A stretch of DNA of 64,000 bases, taken from Phaseolus vulgaris. Lineage: Eukaryota; Streptophyta; Magnoliopsida; Fabales; Fabaceae. Position 1 is the stretch's first letter, and the number at the start of each line of letters is the position of its first letter. The position numbers and the translations under genes were made by a program. Shown in pieces: positions 47,114-60,094 of this stretch. The notes below the pieces were generated by a model. That model ran no database searches. It saw nothing but the letters and a program-made list of their open reading frames with translations, and was not told the origin of the DNA. The stretch spans positions 39,229,162-39,293,161 of the forward strand of contig NC_023757.2 in assembly GCF_000499845.2 (NCBI RefSeq). Reading direction: 5' to 3'.

Positions 47114-49230
47114 CCCTGTATATTTCCAGAGACTAGAATGCTGCCTTTAATCAGCTTGCAGAGTCCTAATTATCTGCATTCAAGAATCAAGAATCCCAAT
47201 GAATGTCATTCAAGCATACTCTAAGTATTTCACTCAACTAATTCACTTCCAAATCACATGTTTCAAGGTAAAACTCTTCTCATGTTATTCCAATGTTCCC
47301 ACCCATAACCATCCATCACACGTTCTTTACTGTCAACAACACCCCTCTGATGTATGGTGAAATCAGTGTAATTACTGATTACTTGAATTCCCAGGTTTAT
47401 AATTTTAACAAGATTAAACCAATGATTTGTTTACAAATTTAGAAATAATTTCGTGTATGAAAAAGAAAAGGAAAAATAAACTTTAGTTTTAGTCTTCATA
47501 CACCTTTATTACTTATCACGTTTCTTAAGTTTTAGTCTAAAATATCCTAAAAAATTGTTTAGAAAACTTAGTTCCGCTTGGAGTGGTTATAATTTTCTAC
47601 TTACTTATTTTTTAAAAGTTGAAAATAAAACCTAATTGAAAAGAGGGGTTTATCGGTTAGAATGATTTTAAAATAAATTCTGAAACTATTTTAATTCACC
47701 TTTGTAATTGTATATTTTTTGTCTTAAACTTTTAGAAGTTATCATGTTTGCTTTTTTCTGTCACCCTTCTTCTCCAACACCCATTTTGCTTTTTAGAAGA
47801 TAACAAAATAGATTGGAAGACCGATTTATTTTGAGCATTCAATGGAATGTAGATTCATACTTTTTTTCTAGTAAAAATTAAATCGTTTTCACTTAATTTA
47901 TCATAATTAATTCTAGGTTTCTAATTTATCATGATTAATTCTAGGTTTTTTGTTCCTGTTCATGTATATGTATTTGTTCTAATCCTTCATATTTATATTT
48001 TTTTTTTACTTTTAATTAATATTTTTTTATATAATAATAAATGATTGTTGGATACTCGAGCAGCAGTGTAACTCTGAGATATATGATGTCGAACACAATC
48101 TTAGAAAGAAAGAAAATGTTAAATGTGTATCATGATTAATTCAATTTGAGTTTAACTCAAAACATAAAAAATAAAAACAATCCACATATATTAGATATTA
48201 GTGAACTTTTAACTTGTTTGAAAGAACCTATCATAACAAAAACAACTAACTAAAAACTTACAAAAAAATTTGAAAACATAACTTATTTTTGCTAATATAA
48301 TAAATTACTTTTTCCAGTGTAACCAAATTTATTGGTTATTTTTTTTCATGGTATTCTTTTTTTTTTATTTTTCTCTTAATTTTCTCTTCCAATCTTCATT
48401 TATTTTAAAATCTGATCGCGCCACGTTGTAGCTAAAGAGTTAAAGATCATTTCTATCCGATCAGATTTTTAAATAGAGTAAGTTTATTTTTACTCTAAAG
48501 ATCAAAATTAAATTTATTTTATTTATTATTTTAATTATTCATTTTATTATAACAATATAAAAAATATATTAATAAATATTAATAATTAATAACTAAATTA
48601 TAAACATTATATTATATATATATATATATATTTCTAGTAAAGTTTATCACGATAAAAGTGTTTTGTTTTTATTTTTTTAATATTTGACTTACTAGTTTTT
48701 AGAACTTGGAGCTTTATTTTCATCTTTCTTTTTGGACATTTGGATACCAATTGAGAAAAAAGTGTATTCATTTATGTGGCTGTGTTACAACCCTTTTGTT
48801 AACACTTATAACTAATGGTGTAAAATTTAATTTTATTAGATTCAATTAAATTTAAAGCCACTTTTAATATAATATCAGTAATTTAAAATTTAAATTTAAT
48901 AAATTGATTAAATTGATTATATTATTTATAAATATATAATCACACAATCTTAACGTAAAAAAAAAAGTGTGTTATATAAAATTAAGTTAAATTTAAAATG
49001 TATGTATGGATTTATGTAATCAAATAAAAACCTTAACCTTTTAACAAAAATAAGAAAGAGGCAATCACAAATTGACATTGTTTAAGCAAGAAGTGTGAGT
49101 AATATAAAAGAACAGAGAGAGAGAGAGAGAGGGTTGACTTGCCTTGGCTAATGAAGCGTGTGCTGAGAAGAGAAGACTGAAGAAGCCAAACGATGATAAC
49201 AGAAGAAAAACATGCATTGATTTATAAGGA
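47114..49230 (-). promoter_or_regulatory. PAP26-B leader: 5' UTR exon, GC-AG leader intron, TATA box
   Basis: The copy A leader structure has a counterpart here. The acceptor gaatgcag at about 47174 has the same surroundings as copy A. A UTR exon around 49143-49195 ends gccaag|gcaagtc and is followed by (TC)n, just as the copy A donor is. The donor is GC instead of GT but otherwise optimal (AAG|GCAAGT), giving a leader intron of 49142-47174, about 2 kb. TATA-like tataaat (minus strand) lies at 49226-49220, so transcription would start near 49195. An ATG at 49217 opens a 25-residue hydrophobic frame (MHVFLLLSSF...) running to the donor. It would usually lie upstream of the transcript start. 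The intron body is AT-rich with no other gene. Confidence 0.4.
49114..49131. repeat. (GA)n microsatellite beside the PAP26-B leader donor
   Basis: About nine GA units, immediately inside the proposed leader intron; counterpart of the repeat at 42581-42598. Confidence 0.9.
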
Positions 49231-52200
49231 AGGATGAAGTGGTTGGTGCATTTGGAGCCACAATGTCCTAATCTGCTTGCTCCACACTGTCCCACACCCA
49301 ACTCTCATTTGGAGCCACAATGTCCTCATCTCGTTGCTCCACACCCAACAAAGACAATACTACTCTGTTATTATTTTTGTCCTTTAATCATTTTTAATTT
49401 CCCACATGATTCAAATCACTGTTTCTGTCCAAATCAATTCAATGATATTTTTTTTAAATTTCTTCAAATTAAGATTCTCTTACATGGTTTGGTGCTAATT
49501 TGATGGGCTATAAAGGGCCAAAATAGTTTTTTTTTTTTTTATCTAGTCTGGTAAGGTGATTAATCAAATATCACACCAGATTGTAATACTTTTCATATTT
49601 ATATATTAATCTTTTAAAAAAAAACACTATCATGGTGTTTGAGTTTAAAATTACTATCATGCTAACCAAATTGACTGATTTTTTTTACTTTTAAATGTTT
49701 TTAAGTATGTTTGTATTAGAAAATAAATTTAAATTTTAAATATTTTTTTAGGATGTGTTTGAATTAGAGAATATATTTGAGGATGAAATGAAAACAAAGT
49801 TTATCTTACGAATGATTATATATATATATATGGTTGTGAAAATTTTGATTTGGTTGTGTGTTTGGTACTTATTTAGGCCTTAGAGAATTTTGTGCACATT
49901 TCCTAACTTACAATTTGAATGGAAAGGAATCATCTGCTTTAAGGAAACCAATGGGATGCGGACAAAAGACAATGTGTATGTGTGTGGTGTATTTAGAGTC
50001 ATCAACTCATGTGTTAACTTCTTCTTTTGCATTCTCATACTTATGTGTAATTTGTCTCTTCTCCATATTTTTTTTCGCTACTTATTTATATATCTAACTT
50101 TCCAATCAATAATTTATGTAAAAATATTTATCAATTTCTAACATTAATTAAATTAAACTAATACATTTTAAATAACAAAAATAAAAGGGTAATATTATTG
50201 AAAATTCTATTCCAAATGATAAAAATAAGACGTCAAAGGTTTAAAAATGATTAAAAAACATACCACCCATTTCTTAACAATTTTGTTCTAGTAAATGTGT
50301 GGTTTTGGTTTGCTATCCTATTGAGTTGTATGTCAATAATATTATAGGTTTGGAGAAATTGCACTTATACTATTTTTAAAATTAATTTTGAAACTAAAAT
50401 ACATGTTTATACATTTTAACAAGATAAAACTTATTCTTTTCTCTTGTTTTAGTTGTTTTAAATAAATTATTTAAATATTTTTATGGTTTTAATGAAGTGA
50501 TACTCATCTTTTTACTTTATTTAAAATAAAATATTTACTAAAATTAGAATTTTAAAGCATAAAATTTAAAAATATAGAAGAATTGAATGATTTATTTATA
50601 GAAATTTGATTTTATATTTTGAATGAGCGCTTAAAAAATGTTTATAATCTTAGAGACAATTATTGTCATTTAAAAATCGTTTTTCGTTAATATTAGAAAT
50701 TAAAAAATATAAAGAAACTAAATTATATTTTTTATTAATATGTTTTCAAAAAATTATTCCTAAAAGCATGTTCATAGAAGAATTGAATGATTTATTTATA
50801 GAAATTTGATTTTATATTTTGAATGAGCGCTTAAAAAATGTTTATAATTTTAGAGACAACTCTTGTCATTTAAAAATCGTTTTTCGTTAATATTAGAAAT
50901 TAAAAAATATAAAGAAACTAAATTATATTTTTTATTAATTTTAACCCTTAGTTGAGTCTAATGAAGAAAAGAAACTAAAATAAAATTGAAAGCGTTATCA
51001 CGAGCTGCACACAGGTCTTATCTTTCTTTTCCCGTGACACCAAAGGAATATGTTTTCAAAAAATTGGTCCTAAAAGCACCACATATTATAATTTATTACT
51101 AAATACAGATATAAAAAATAAATAAAATTTGATGTTTATCAATTTTATTTTTATATTAATATTTATTTTGGATATTTTAGTCATTTTATTATTTTTTAAA
51201 ATATTTAATAATTAATTAATTATTTTTATAATTAATTAAAAAATATATTTTTTTATATTTAAAATTAATTCTATCACTTTGTAAAAAGCAGTTAAAGAAT
51301 TTTAAATTTTGAATGTGGAGTAGTTTAATTTTAAATTTTGAATGTAAAGTGATTTATTAAAAGTTTTGGAGGAGTAGGTTGTTTTTTTTTCATATTTTCA
51401 TCTCTCTTAAAAATTATATTTGTTACTCTTTCTTATTATTTAGTTTCTTATTCTTTTTTTGTAAAAAAATATGGATAAATGTCAGTCACAGTTTCTTCAC
51501 CAATGACTCAATTTGTAACTCTAACTTCCATTTGGCGGACGATCATCTTCGAATGCCTCATGTGGACGATCTGGATGAAGATGTGAATAAGGAGCAAAAC
51601 AACTTATTTTTCTTCACGAATCACCTATTTTTCTCATCACAAATGTGACATCTAAGCTTCTCCAAATTCGTCAATAGAATTTTTTGTCTATGATTTTTGA
51701 TGCAATCTTTCTTACACGCGAGGCAGGAAAGAGGTTCACTATTATGGAGAGACGACTATTACGGAATATTGAGTTTTCGTAACTTGGATTTGCAATGGTA
51801 ACCTATTGTTTCTCTCGCCTTTCACAATCAAACCTTTAAAAAATATTACTTGTTAGCTTTTCAATCCTCTTTATCAAATTAATCATTTTTTAATAATATT
51901 ATGACTTTAGAAATATTAACAATAATAAAAAATTACTAATAATAATTATCTCTATAACGATGTGCATATCCACGGTACCACACCTCATCACAAATATAAT
52001 ATATAATATTATGTCTTTTTTTTTAGATTATATATTTGTCATGTATATACTGTGGCCAACACACAGCCAGTAATTTAAATTTAATTTTTTTAAAAATTAT
52101 TAGACATTTCTTGTCTCGCGTCAAAAAAAATTTCCTATGTAGAATTTTAACTTTCATTTATAATGAATGTTTTAATCACCGATTCCTTATACGTGATCTA

Positions 52201-53329
52201 TTGGTGAGCCACTAATTTTTTATCATGAGATATAATAAAATAATTAATAGTTGATATCATTGGTTGATAACTTGTTATTGTTTAGCATTTTTTAAGTTCT
52301 AAATTAGTCAATTTTTGAAAAAATATTTAAGAAATGTTTTTTTTTAGTTTCGTTCCATGCCTGATCTATTTACCGAATCATTTTAAGGTTTTGCAATTCA
52401 GAGATTGAAAACAGGAGTATTTAAGTTAGAAAAGATTTTGTTTTACACGTAGAGAGTTGTGTATCCACACATAAAGTTTCTCTCTATTTACCGAATCATT
52501 GTCGACATCAAATTACGAATGCAAACATAAAAAGAAGAAAAAATCATGAATATATAGACCACATGAACCCATTCCATGTAGATTTATTTTGTTAGATCCA
52601 AAAAGACACATGTCATCTACTTTCACCTATGTTTCATCTCCATTTTTCTCCTAACTTTTTTTTCTATTCTATCGCTATTTTTCTTCCATGTGGATACATT
52701 GTTTACTACACAATGAGAATAAATTTAACAACCACGTTTTATTTTACTTATCTCTAACATCTCAAAAACTATTATACTTACCTATATATATATATAATCA
52801 ATTTTTAAACAAAATAATTATTTTTTAAGAGTTTACATACATAACTAAAATTTTAAATAAAAAAAATCACAATTATTATTTTTCTTCTACCTGTCACTTA
52901 TGTATCTTTTTTACACCTATCACCATAACTCTTTTGTATAACACAATCATCACCATCAAATTATATTACAAACCACACACATTATATCATAAGATCATGT
53001 TTTAATTTCACATATATGCATATATAAAAAAAAATTATATACATATATTTTTAAAATTTATTTAATTTATTCATATTTATCCATATATTTTCATGGACAT
53101 ATATTGAATTCATTCATCGAACATTTATATGTATATAGATATAAATCATACAAGGATCTGTATAATAAAATATATTCACCAAAGAATATTAACTAATGTT
53201 TTATTACGGAATACAATATCAAATAAGTCATATTGTAAAGTAATATTTTTTTTTTATAAAAACATTAAACCAACTAGGTTTATATATATTGTTATATCAT
53301 AATATCATAATATAGGATATCAGTGTTGA
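49231..53329. other. AT-rich intergenic region
   Basis: It includes the PAP26-B promoter at the left edge (about 49231-49700, with two copies of ttggagccacaatgtcct) and a local duplication at 50575-50940. The open frames at 49858-50141 and 51379-51648 carry no family motifs. A less AT-rich patch at about 51480-51800 is unrecognised. No gene is supported. Confidence 0.5.
50575..50940. repeat. Direct duplication, ~165-bp copies spaced ~200 bp apart
   Basis: 50577-50742 and 50776-50940 are nearly identical, both holding gaatgagcgcttaaaaaatg and aaatcgtttttcgttaatat. The unit's tail, atgttttcaaaaaatt, follows copy 1 directly at 50742 but follows copy 2 only after about 110 extra bases, at 51051. 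Confidence 0.85.
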
Positions 53330-53557
53330 GCAAAATTTTCATAGCAGAGTTAGCTTAAACAAAAGCATCTACGAAGAGAAAAGCCACTTAGAGTCATCTA
53401 GATCCTCAACTAGGATACAAAACACTAAGGTGGTGTTATCATGGGTGCAAAATAAGAACAAAAATTTGAAACACCAACTATTAAATTACCAGGTATTTTA
53501 CATGCACAAAATGAAGCCAAACCCAATACAAAAAGTTAGTACTAAACACTTAAGCCT

Positions 53558-53788
53558 TTAGCCTTTGGTTCTCATAATTGCGATGCTCCCTTTTCCCCCT
53601 TCAATGTGAATTTTTGTTTTTCCAACAACGGGCTTCCCAGAAAAAGCTGATTTTGGGTAAGTTGATGAATCTTCAACACTTAGTTTGGATTTGAGAGGAG
53701 GTGGTGGAGACAGAATACGTTGATTTATTTCCTTCAGAGTGACATCTCCATGGGCACCACTGGGTTTAATGAAGGCAAATGGATTCAT
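53558..53788 (-). CDS. Small unrecognised protein (76 aa)
   Basis: This single-exon frame starts at a real ATG (MNPFAFIKPSGAHGDVTLKE) and ends with TAA. The composition looks like real protein: not AT-driven, with a Pro-rich stretch SPPPPLK around residues 27-33 and a basic, Gly-rich tail (GKTKIHIEGGKGSI). It has no signal peptide or membrane segment. The coding stretch and the 200 bases beyond the stop are visibly less AT-rich than the surroundings, as expected for a gene with a 3' UTR reaching to about 53330. I do not recognise the family and assign no function. It could also be a fragment of a larger former gene. Confidence 0.5.
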   Translation of the reverse strand: MNPFAFIKPSGAHGDVTLKEINQRILSPPPPLKSKLSVEDSSTYPKSAFSGKPVVGKTKIHIEGGKGSIAIMRTKG

Positions 53789-53789
53789 G

Positions 53790-55822
53790 GTATGTTTAAG
53801 ACATTCTTAATTCAAAGCTCATGGAGTTTTAAGTGTCCAATAAACTACCATTTAGCTTCTTATCACCTATGATTTCAATTTTCATTATTTAATGCATAGT
53901 GAAACCAAAATATTTGTATTCTAAGCTCTACTTTTAATACATGAATTCAACATATCACTCCACATCTTAATTTCATATATTTTACAAACATATATAATTT
54001 TCAACTACATTTTTCACAACATAATTTACTTTAATAAAAATAATAAATTAATTAAATATACACAATTTAATATTTTTTATACATTTACATATAACACTTG
54101 TACTCGTTCAATCAAAGAAACACATTTTTTAGAATGAAAGGAGTATTTTTTTTTTAAATTTTAGTTTGAATGAAAATTTATTTGCTTGAATGAATCTCTT
54201 TTTTTTTGAAAAAAAATTGACTCAAAAGTAAATGTGATTTTCTACTTTATTTTTGTTTGAGCGAAAATTAACTCAATATCAACATAAACTTTCAGCATCA
54301 ATTTTGCTTAAACAAGGAAAATTTCGTTATTGCAAAATTCTCACAAATGAGAGATAATTGATTTGCTTCTATTTCCACTCGAGTGTCATGTAACAAAACC
54401 AAAACAATACTAGAAAGTTATCACTTCCATTATAACATTTGCAATTGTTTTGGTTCAAAGTAATGACTCTAAGCTAGTGAATAAAATTGTCCCTTTTAAA
54501 CTAGGAAGTGTCGTATTTATTAGAGTCTAATTCTCAAATTATCTTACTAGGTAGTTTTAATTATTAGAAAACTAACGTAAGAGGGTTCATAGTACCGAAA
54601 AAACAAGTTTTGAAATTCATTAAGCTAATTGGTCAAATTCTCTAAAATTTCAATAACAAAATTATCATTCATGTTAAACTCATCACATGACCAACTTACT
54701 CCTCATCCAAAAGACAACTTACCTTCACCTAGCGCTCAAACTTTATATTGCTTCCACGAAGTGTCTTCTCCATGTACTATGGGTCGACCTCCTGACATTA
54801 CAACATTCTAGATAAATTATTCACTCATCATACTCCACCCATTCCAACATTTTAGATCAATTATTCACTCATCATACTCCACCCATTCCAACTCAATGCA
54901 ACATTCATTCACATTAAATTCTTAAATCAATACCTATTTGACTTTTGAAAAAAATAATTTACTCTTGCAATCCATGTGTCAATACAAACCTTAGTTCAAT
55001 ATTTAAAAATCTATAATTTTTCCATCATATCAACATTCCAAAGATAGTAATTGATTAAAAAAAACTACAAATTAAATATCTATAACTTAAAACTCATAAT
55101 TCCACCAATAACATTTTTACTCCAACATATAACATTATTTCTTATAACATACGACCAATGACTTTGTTTTATTTCAAAACTAATTCAAAGGGAAAAGTCC
55201 AATTCAATATGCAAGAGTTCAATATTTCAAATTATCTCAAATTGCAAAACTCAAATGTCACCATAATAGGTATTATACAAAATCTCCACAGCTAACCTAA
55301 AATTCAACTCTAAATTCATCATCAAAAGATCATTAAGTATAATTCCCATTACCTTAAAAGTTGAGGTGTTCAAAGTCACAGAAGTTTTGCTTTTACTACA
55401 AAAGTTGAAACCTATTATTTGATCATCAAACTAAAGGTATTATTACCCTTGGCTATTAGATATAATATTTTCCCTCCAAACCTCACATACAAACAGCGCA
55501 ATAAAAATATTCAAAGAAAAACTTACTATAAACACAAATATGATCTAGAAAATATCTTCTACTCTGTGTTAGTTCCACTATGACAAACTCTAATTTTAAA
55601 ACGGATGAAAAAGACTCAAAATCTTAAAAAGAAAATATATTTTTTTTTAAAGAGATAATTAATTTTATTAAATAATTAGAATTTTATATTTATAAGTATT
55701 TTAATTTAAATGAGAAAATATTCACACTTTTATCTTGATTAAACATTTTAATCACTATGCTTCTTCACCAAATTATTTGTGACTACACTATTTATTATAA
55801 CTCTTATTCTCCTTGAATCAAG
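53790..55822. other. AT-rich intergenic region
   Basis: The left edge would hold the promoter of the 76-residue ORF. A 44-bp tandem duplication (attcactcatcatactccac twice) lies at about 54802-54892. No gene is seen. Confidence 0.5.
54802..54892. repeat. 44-bp tandem duplication
   Basis: Two near-identical copies containing ttattcactcatcatactcc and cacccattccaac follow each other directly. Confidence 0.85.
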
Positions 55823-55825
55823 TAT

Positions 55826-56268
55826 CACTAAAACAAATTATTAAATAGTAACCAAATTTAAAAGTTAAAAATAATTAGTCATTATATTAACTAAATTAGA
55901 TACTAATTCGGAGACTAAAAAATTGTTTATATATAAAGTGATTTCTATTATTAATAAAAATTTATAAAATGATTTTTAAATTTGTATCTAAATTAGCTAC
56001 CTAAGTTTTAACGACTAATATTTTAGATTTTTAGAGACTAATATATAGACTAATTTAGAATGTAAAGTATGAAGTAACTAAAATCTTGGTAGTCAATGGT
56101 TAGATACTAATTTAAAAATCATTTTATAATTTTTTATCAATAATATAAACCCCTTTAGATACTAATAATTTTTTTTTTAATTTATAAAATAGTCTCTAAT
56201 TTAATCAAATAGTAATTAATTATTTTATTCTCTAAAATTAATTTCTATTTAATTATTTTCTTGTAGTG
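55826..56268. mobile_element. CACTA-type MITE, second copy
   Basis: This 443-bp element starts CACTAAAACAAATTATT and ends with the complement of CACTACAAGAAAATAATT. It is flanked by the 3-bp duplication tat at 55823-55825 and 56269-56271. It shares its interior with the element at 1085-1519 (for example cattatattaactaaattag, rotating tagatactaatt motifs and a central inverted structure). It has no coding capacity. Confidence 0.8.
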
Positions 56269-56271
56269 TAT

Positions 56272-59200
56272 ATTCTCACTTTCCATTTTTATTCTCACGA
56301 TTTTCTTTCATCTATTTCTGGTAAAAATTAAAAAATTGTTTATATATATATATATATATAATAAAGATTAGTGAAAAAAAGAAGTAATGATTCAATTTTA
56401 TTCACTTCATTCAATTACTAGAAATATTGTTTTGCTCTAATGGTCCTGAATGACTTTCCACAAAAAACATTTATATGGGGAGGTGAAATTTTATCTTTCC
56501 TAAAATTGAAATTAAAAATATTGTATTGTTTTTTGTTAAATTATTTAATGTGATAACAATTTAACAAATTTAGTAGAAGTAACATATTATTCTTTTTATT
56601 TCAAGAATATAAATACACACACACATTTTCAGTAATATTTTTGTTAACAAAACTAAACTTCAATCATTTATTAAAACCGTCCTTTTCAGGATTCACAATT
56701 CTAATAATTATAATTTTAAATATGAAAAAATCTTTTTACAACAACACTTTATAAAATTATAATATAAAATTCGCTAATTACATTATTGGCAAAACAACAT
56801 TAAATAACTGTATTAATTTGAAACATTATAAAAAATTACATCAATTTTTTTTTCTTGACATAATTTTTTTAATAAAAGAATATATTTTACTGAAAAGTTC
56901 CCCGCTTTGTTTGTTTTTGTAGTTGGACTGTACAAGAGAAGAGAAGACGATTTTAAAATAGATTTTAATATTTTCATTGGAATTAAAATTTAGAAAACAG
57001 GTTTAGATCTTTAAATTAGTAATTAAAATTATAAGTAGGAGCTAATAATGAAAAGTAGTGATTAAATTTTTCAATAAAAAATTGAAATTGTTTTAGTAAA
57101 TATGGTTGTTTATTAAAGTATTTTTTAATTGATGCCATTATAATTTAAGTTATGTTAATTTAAATTTATTAATTAAAGAAATAGAATTAAATTAAATTAT
57201 TAAAAATAAGTCATTCCATGGACCATAATAAGAAAGCCCGTAAACGGTAATGAGCCTGTTAATTCCAGGTGTGCCTTTAAATATGTAATTGTTTTATGCA
57301 CCCCAATTTGTTTCTTATACTACTGTTATAAAGGTTGTATGAAAAAGTTTCTAACTTACCTATTCTAAAAATATTTTAAAAAATTATTTAAGAATGAGAA
57401 TTTAAAATTATATTTTAAAATGGGTAATCTAACATAAATTTTAAAATATTATCAATTATTTAAGAAAACACTTCATAACAAAAAATATTATTATAAAATA
57501 ATGTTTTGAAATTAATTTAGATATATTATGTAATGTTCTCTTTCAATATGTAAAATTAAAACATCATCACACAAAAATTTAGTTTTTCCGCGACACATTT
57601 TTTTTGTACAAATACATTTTTCTTTCTGGAATATAGATGACAAATGCAAGTAATTATACTAGACCGACATACAATTATATTTTTGGGAAATTTATTTTTC
57701 CAAAATTATCAATCTATAACTAATATTAACAATGATAATTTTTAGTATGGAGTGTTCTAAAATAGTTCAAATTTAATTTTAGATTATGATCTGTGAAATA
57801 TAGTTTAAAAAAATTCTAGAATTAATTTAAAAGACTTTTAATACATTCTAAATAACATTTCTTGACAAGTAAATTTTTAAAAAATATTATTTTATTATTT
57901 TCTATAAAAGAATAATTACCTTTAAATAGATATAGATGGATATGGGATGTGTTTTGAAAATTGTGTCGACTGACATCATTAAGGTTAATTATTCTAATGT
58001 TTCGATCTCAAGATTTTTAAGATGATGTTACTAGGGTTAATCACCGCATATGAAGTATTGTCCGTTTTGAGACTTAAAGTTCTATTACAATTTTATCCTT
58101 TAAAAATACATAAGTGAGTTAAAAAATAAAAATTTATATAAATTATTCATAATCTAAATGTTAAGCAATGTGAGACTATATTAAATGAATAAAAAATTAT
58201 ATGTAACTTTAGAAATTAAGTTTCTTTTGAACATAATTCACAAAAAAATAAAAAAATTATTATTAAGTTTTTATAAAAAAAATCACCAAAGTTTTACAAC
58301 AATAGGAATCAATTGATTCAACTAGTCCAAGGAAACATCAAAGAAATACGATGGAATTTTTTTATAAAGAATTTATACATAAGTTAATTGATAACAAATA
58401 TTTTATATAATTTTAAAATTTTATTGTTTTTAATGTATAGGTAAACTAATTTTATCTTATAGAAAAATGTTTTTTTTTTTTGTTTTTAGAGAAAGTTATT
58501 CAAACATATTCTACATTAAACGAAATCTTGTACTAAGGCAATGTAACTAAATTTAGAAACTCGTCAAAATAAAATAGACAGGTCATAATTGAATAAAAAT
58601 TGATGAAAAATGTGCCTATAAATTCTTGGAATAATAATAATAGGACAAATTATTTTGATAGCATTTTTTTTGAAAAGTTTTATAATTTGATCTCTTAAAA
58701 ATAAAATTTAACTATAATTAATTTTAACTCCTAAGTATTTATTTCAAAAGAAGAAACATATTAAAATTTTAAATTATTTTTAATCTTTGTAGATAAAATT
58801 TAAATTTATTATATACTTATAGATTTTAGAATTTGAGAAATCTTACATAACAACCACGTTTTTCATGCAATCATTTAAATTGAGTTGTATTGTCGGCACA
58901 TAACAAAAAACAATAACTACCTACGAACTTAGTCAACTCAGAACAATACGTGTTTGTTTCTGATCTTTTAATACACTTATCTTAATATTCATATTAGATT
59001 CCTACAAAATATAAAATTAAGTTAAACTTATTACATAGGCTTTCAAATGTTGAAGGCAATAGATATAAATTTACTTTTAATCGAATATGCAATGCATAAA
59101 AAATATTATTAATTAGAAATCTTAAATCGCAATTATTTTAATTTTAGAAAAAATAAAATAATAAATATATAATTCTTTTTTATAAAATACAATATTACAT

Positions 59201-59284
59201 TCAAAAACTATAATATCACACGGTTATTTAAGACTGAAAAGTTAAATTCAATTTAAGATAATAATAATAATAATAATAACACCC

Positions 59285-59315
<31 letters not shown>

Positions 59316-60049
59316 CCAGAAAAAAAAATGCACATATTCTCTACAATAGAAACTATAGGATGATGTAATAAAATGTTTTACTCAATAAAGGGCTTAGAAA
59401 AAGAATTCGTCTAGAACATGTATATTTTAGTAATCCAATAGAAGTCTGTTGATATTTTAAATGTGATAATATAAAGGGAAAAAAATCGTACATGTATAAT
59501 TAAACATATTAAAGTGTTACATATGTAAATGAATTATATTATAATAATTCTTACACATAATAATAATATATATAATAAATCTAATGACTTGAAAAAAGAC
59601 AAACAAAATTTGACAAATTGTTTTCAGAATACTCATATTAAATATATTATAGTACAAAATGTTTTGGACGTAAAAAACTCTCTTTTAAATCCCCCTATTT
59701 ATTACATCGCAGACTCCTTTGTTAAATAGTTTTAAATGCAATGAATGTTAATTCCAATATCATTCTATAATAAATTATAAGTATCATATATGTAACTATT
59801 TATAATTATTACAAGGCATGTAATTAATTCAAACATGTAAAAACACCCGACTTCAATTAGAAGATAAAATATTACAAGAACAAAAATATAATTACTCTAT
59901 TTTAGATATGAAACTAACTAATTAAACAATCCACTTTTACTAAAAATATGCAGGGAGATTAATTTTGATTTGAATAAGAATTAGAAAAAAAATAAAAAAA
60001 GGTGATTGGTTAGAGTAGTTGAGAATGCAGAAAAAGTTGATGTTGAGAG
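56272..60049. other. AT-rich intergenic region
   Basis: Very AT-rich, with an (ATA)n run near 59260 and a (TA)n run at 59287-59315. The right edge holds the ARM-protein promoter. The open frame at 59529-59729 is low-complexity. No gene is seen. Confidence 0.6.
59287..59315. repeat. (TA)n microsatellite
   Basis: An uninterrupted TA run of about 29 bp, preceded by a short (ATA)n tract. Confidence 0.9.
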
Positions 60050-60057
60050 TATAAAAG
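60050..60057 (+). promoter_or_regulatory. TATA box of the ARM-repeat-like gene
   Basis: The motif TATAAAAG lies 38 bases before the ATG, in gagagtataaaaggag. Taken at face value it places transcription start at about 60080 and leaves only a very short 5' UTR. Confidence 0.6.
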
Positions 60058-60094
60058 GAGTTTGGGATTGGTGAGAGAGTGGAAAGAGAGATCG

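Noticed and set aside
49065..49301. A separate secreted-protein gene starting MHVFLLLSSF
   Set aside because: The hydrophobic segment ends at a splice-donor-like site matching the PAP26-A leader, and no further coding exons follow on that strand before PAP26-B. A leader exon explains it better.
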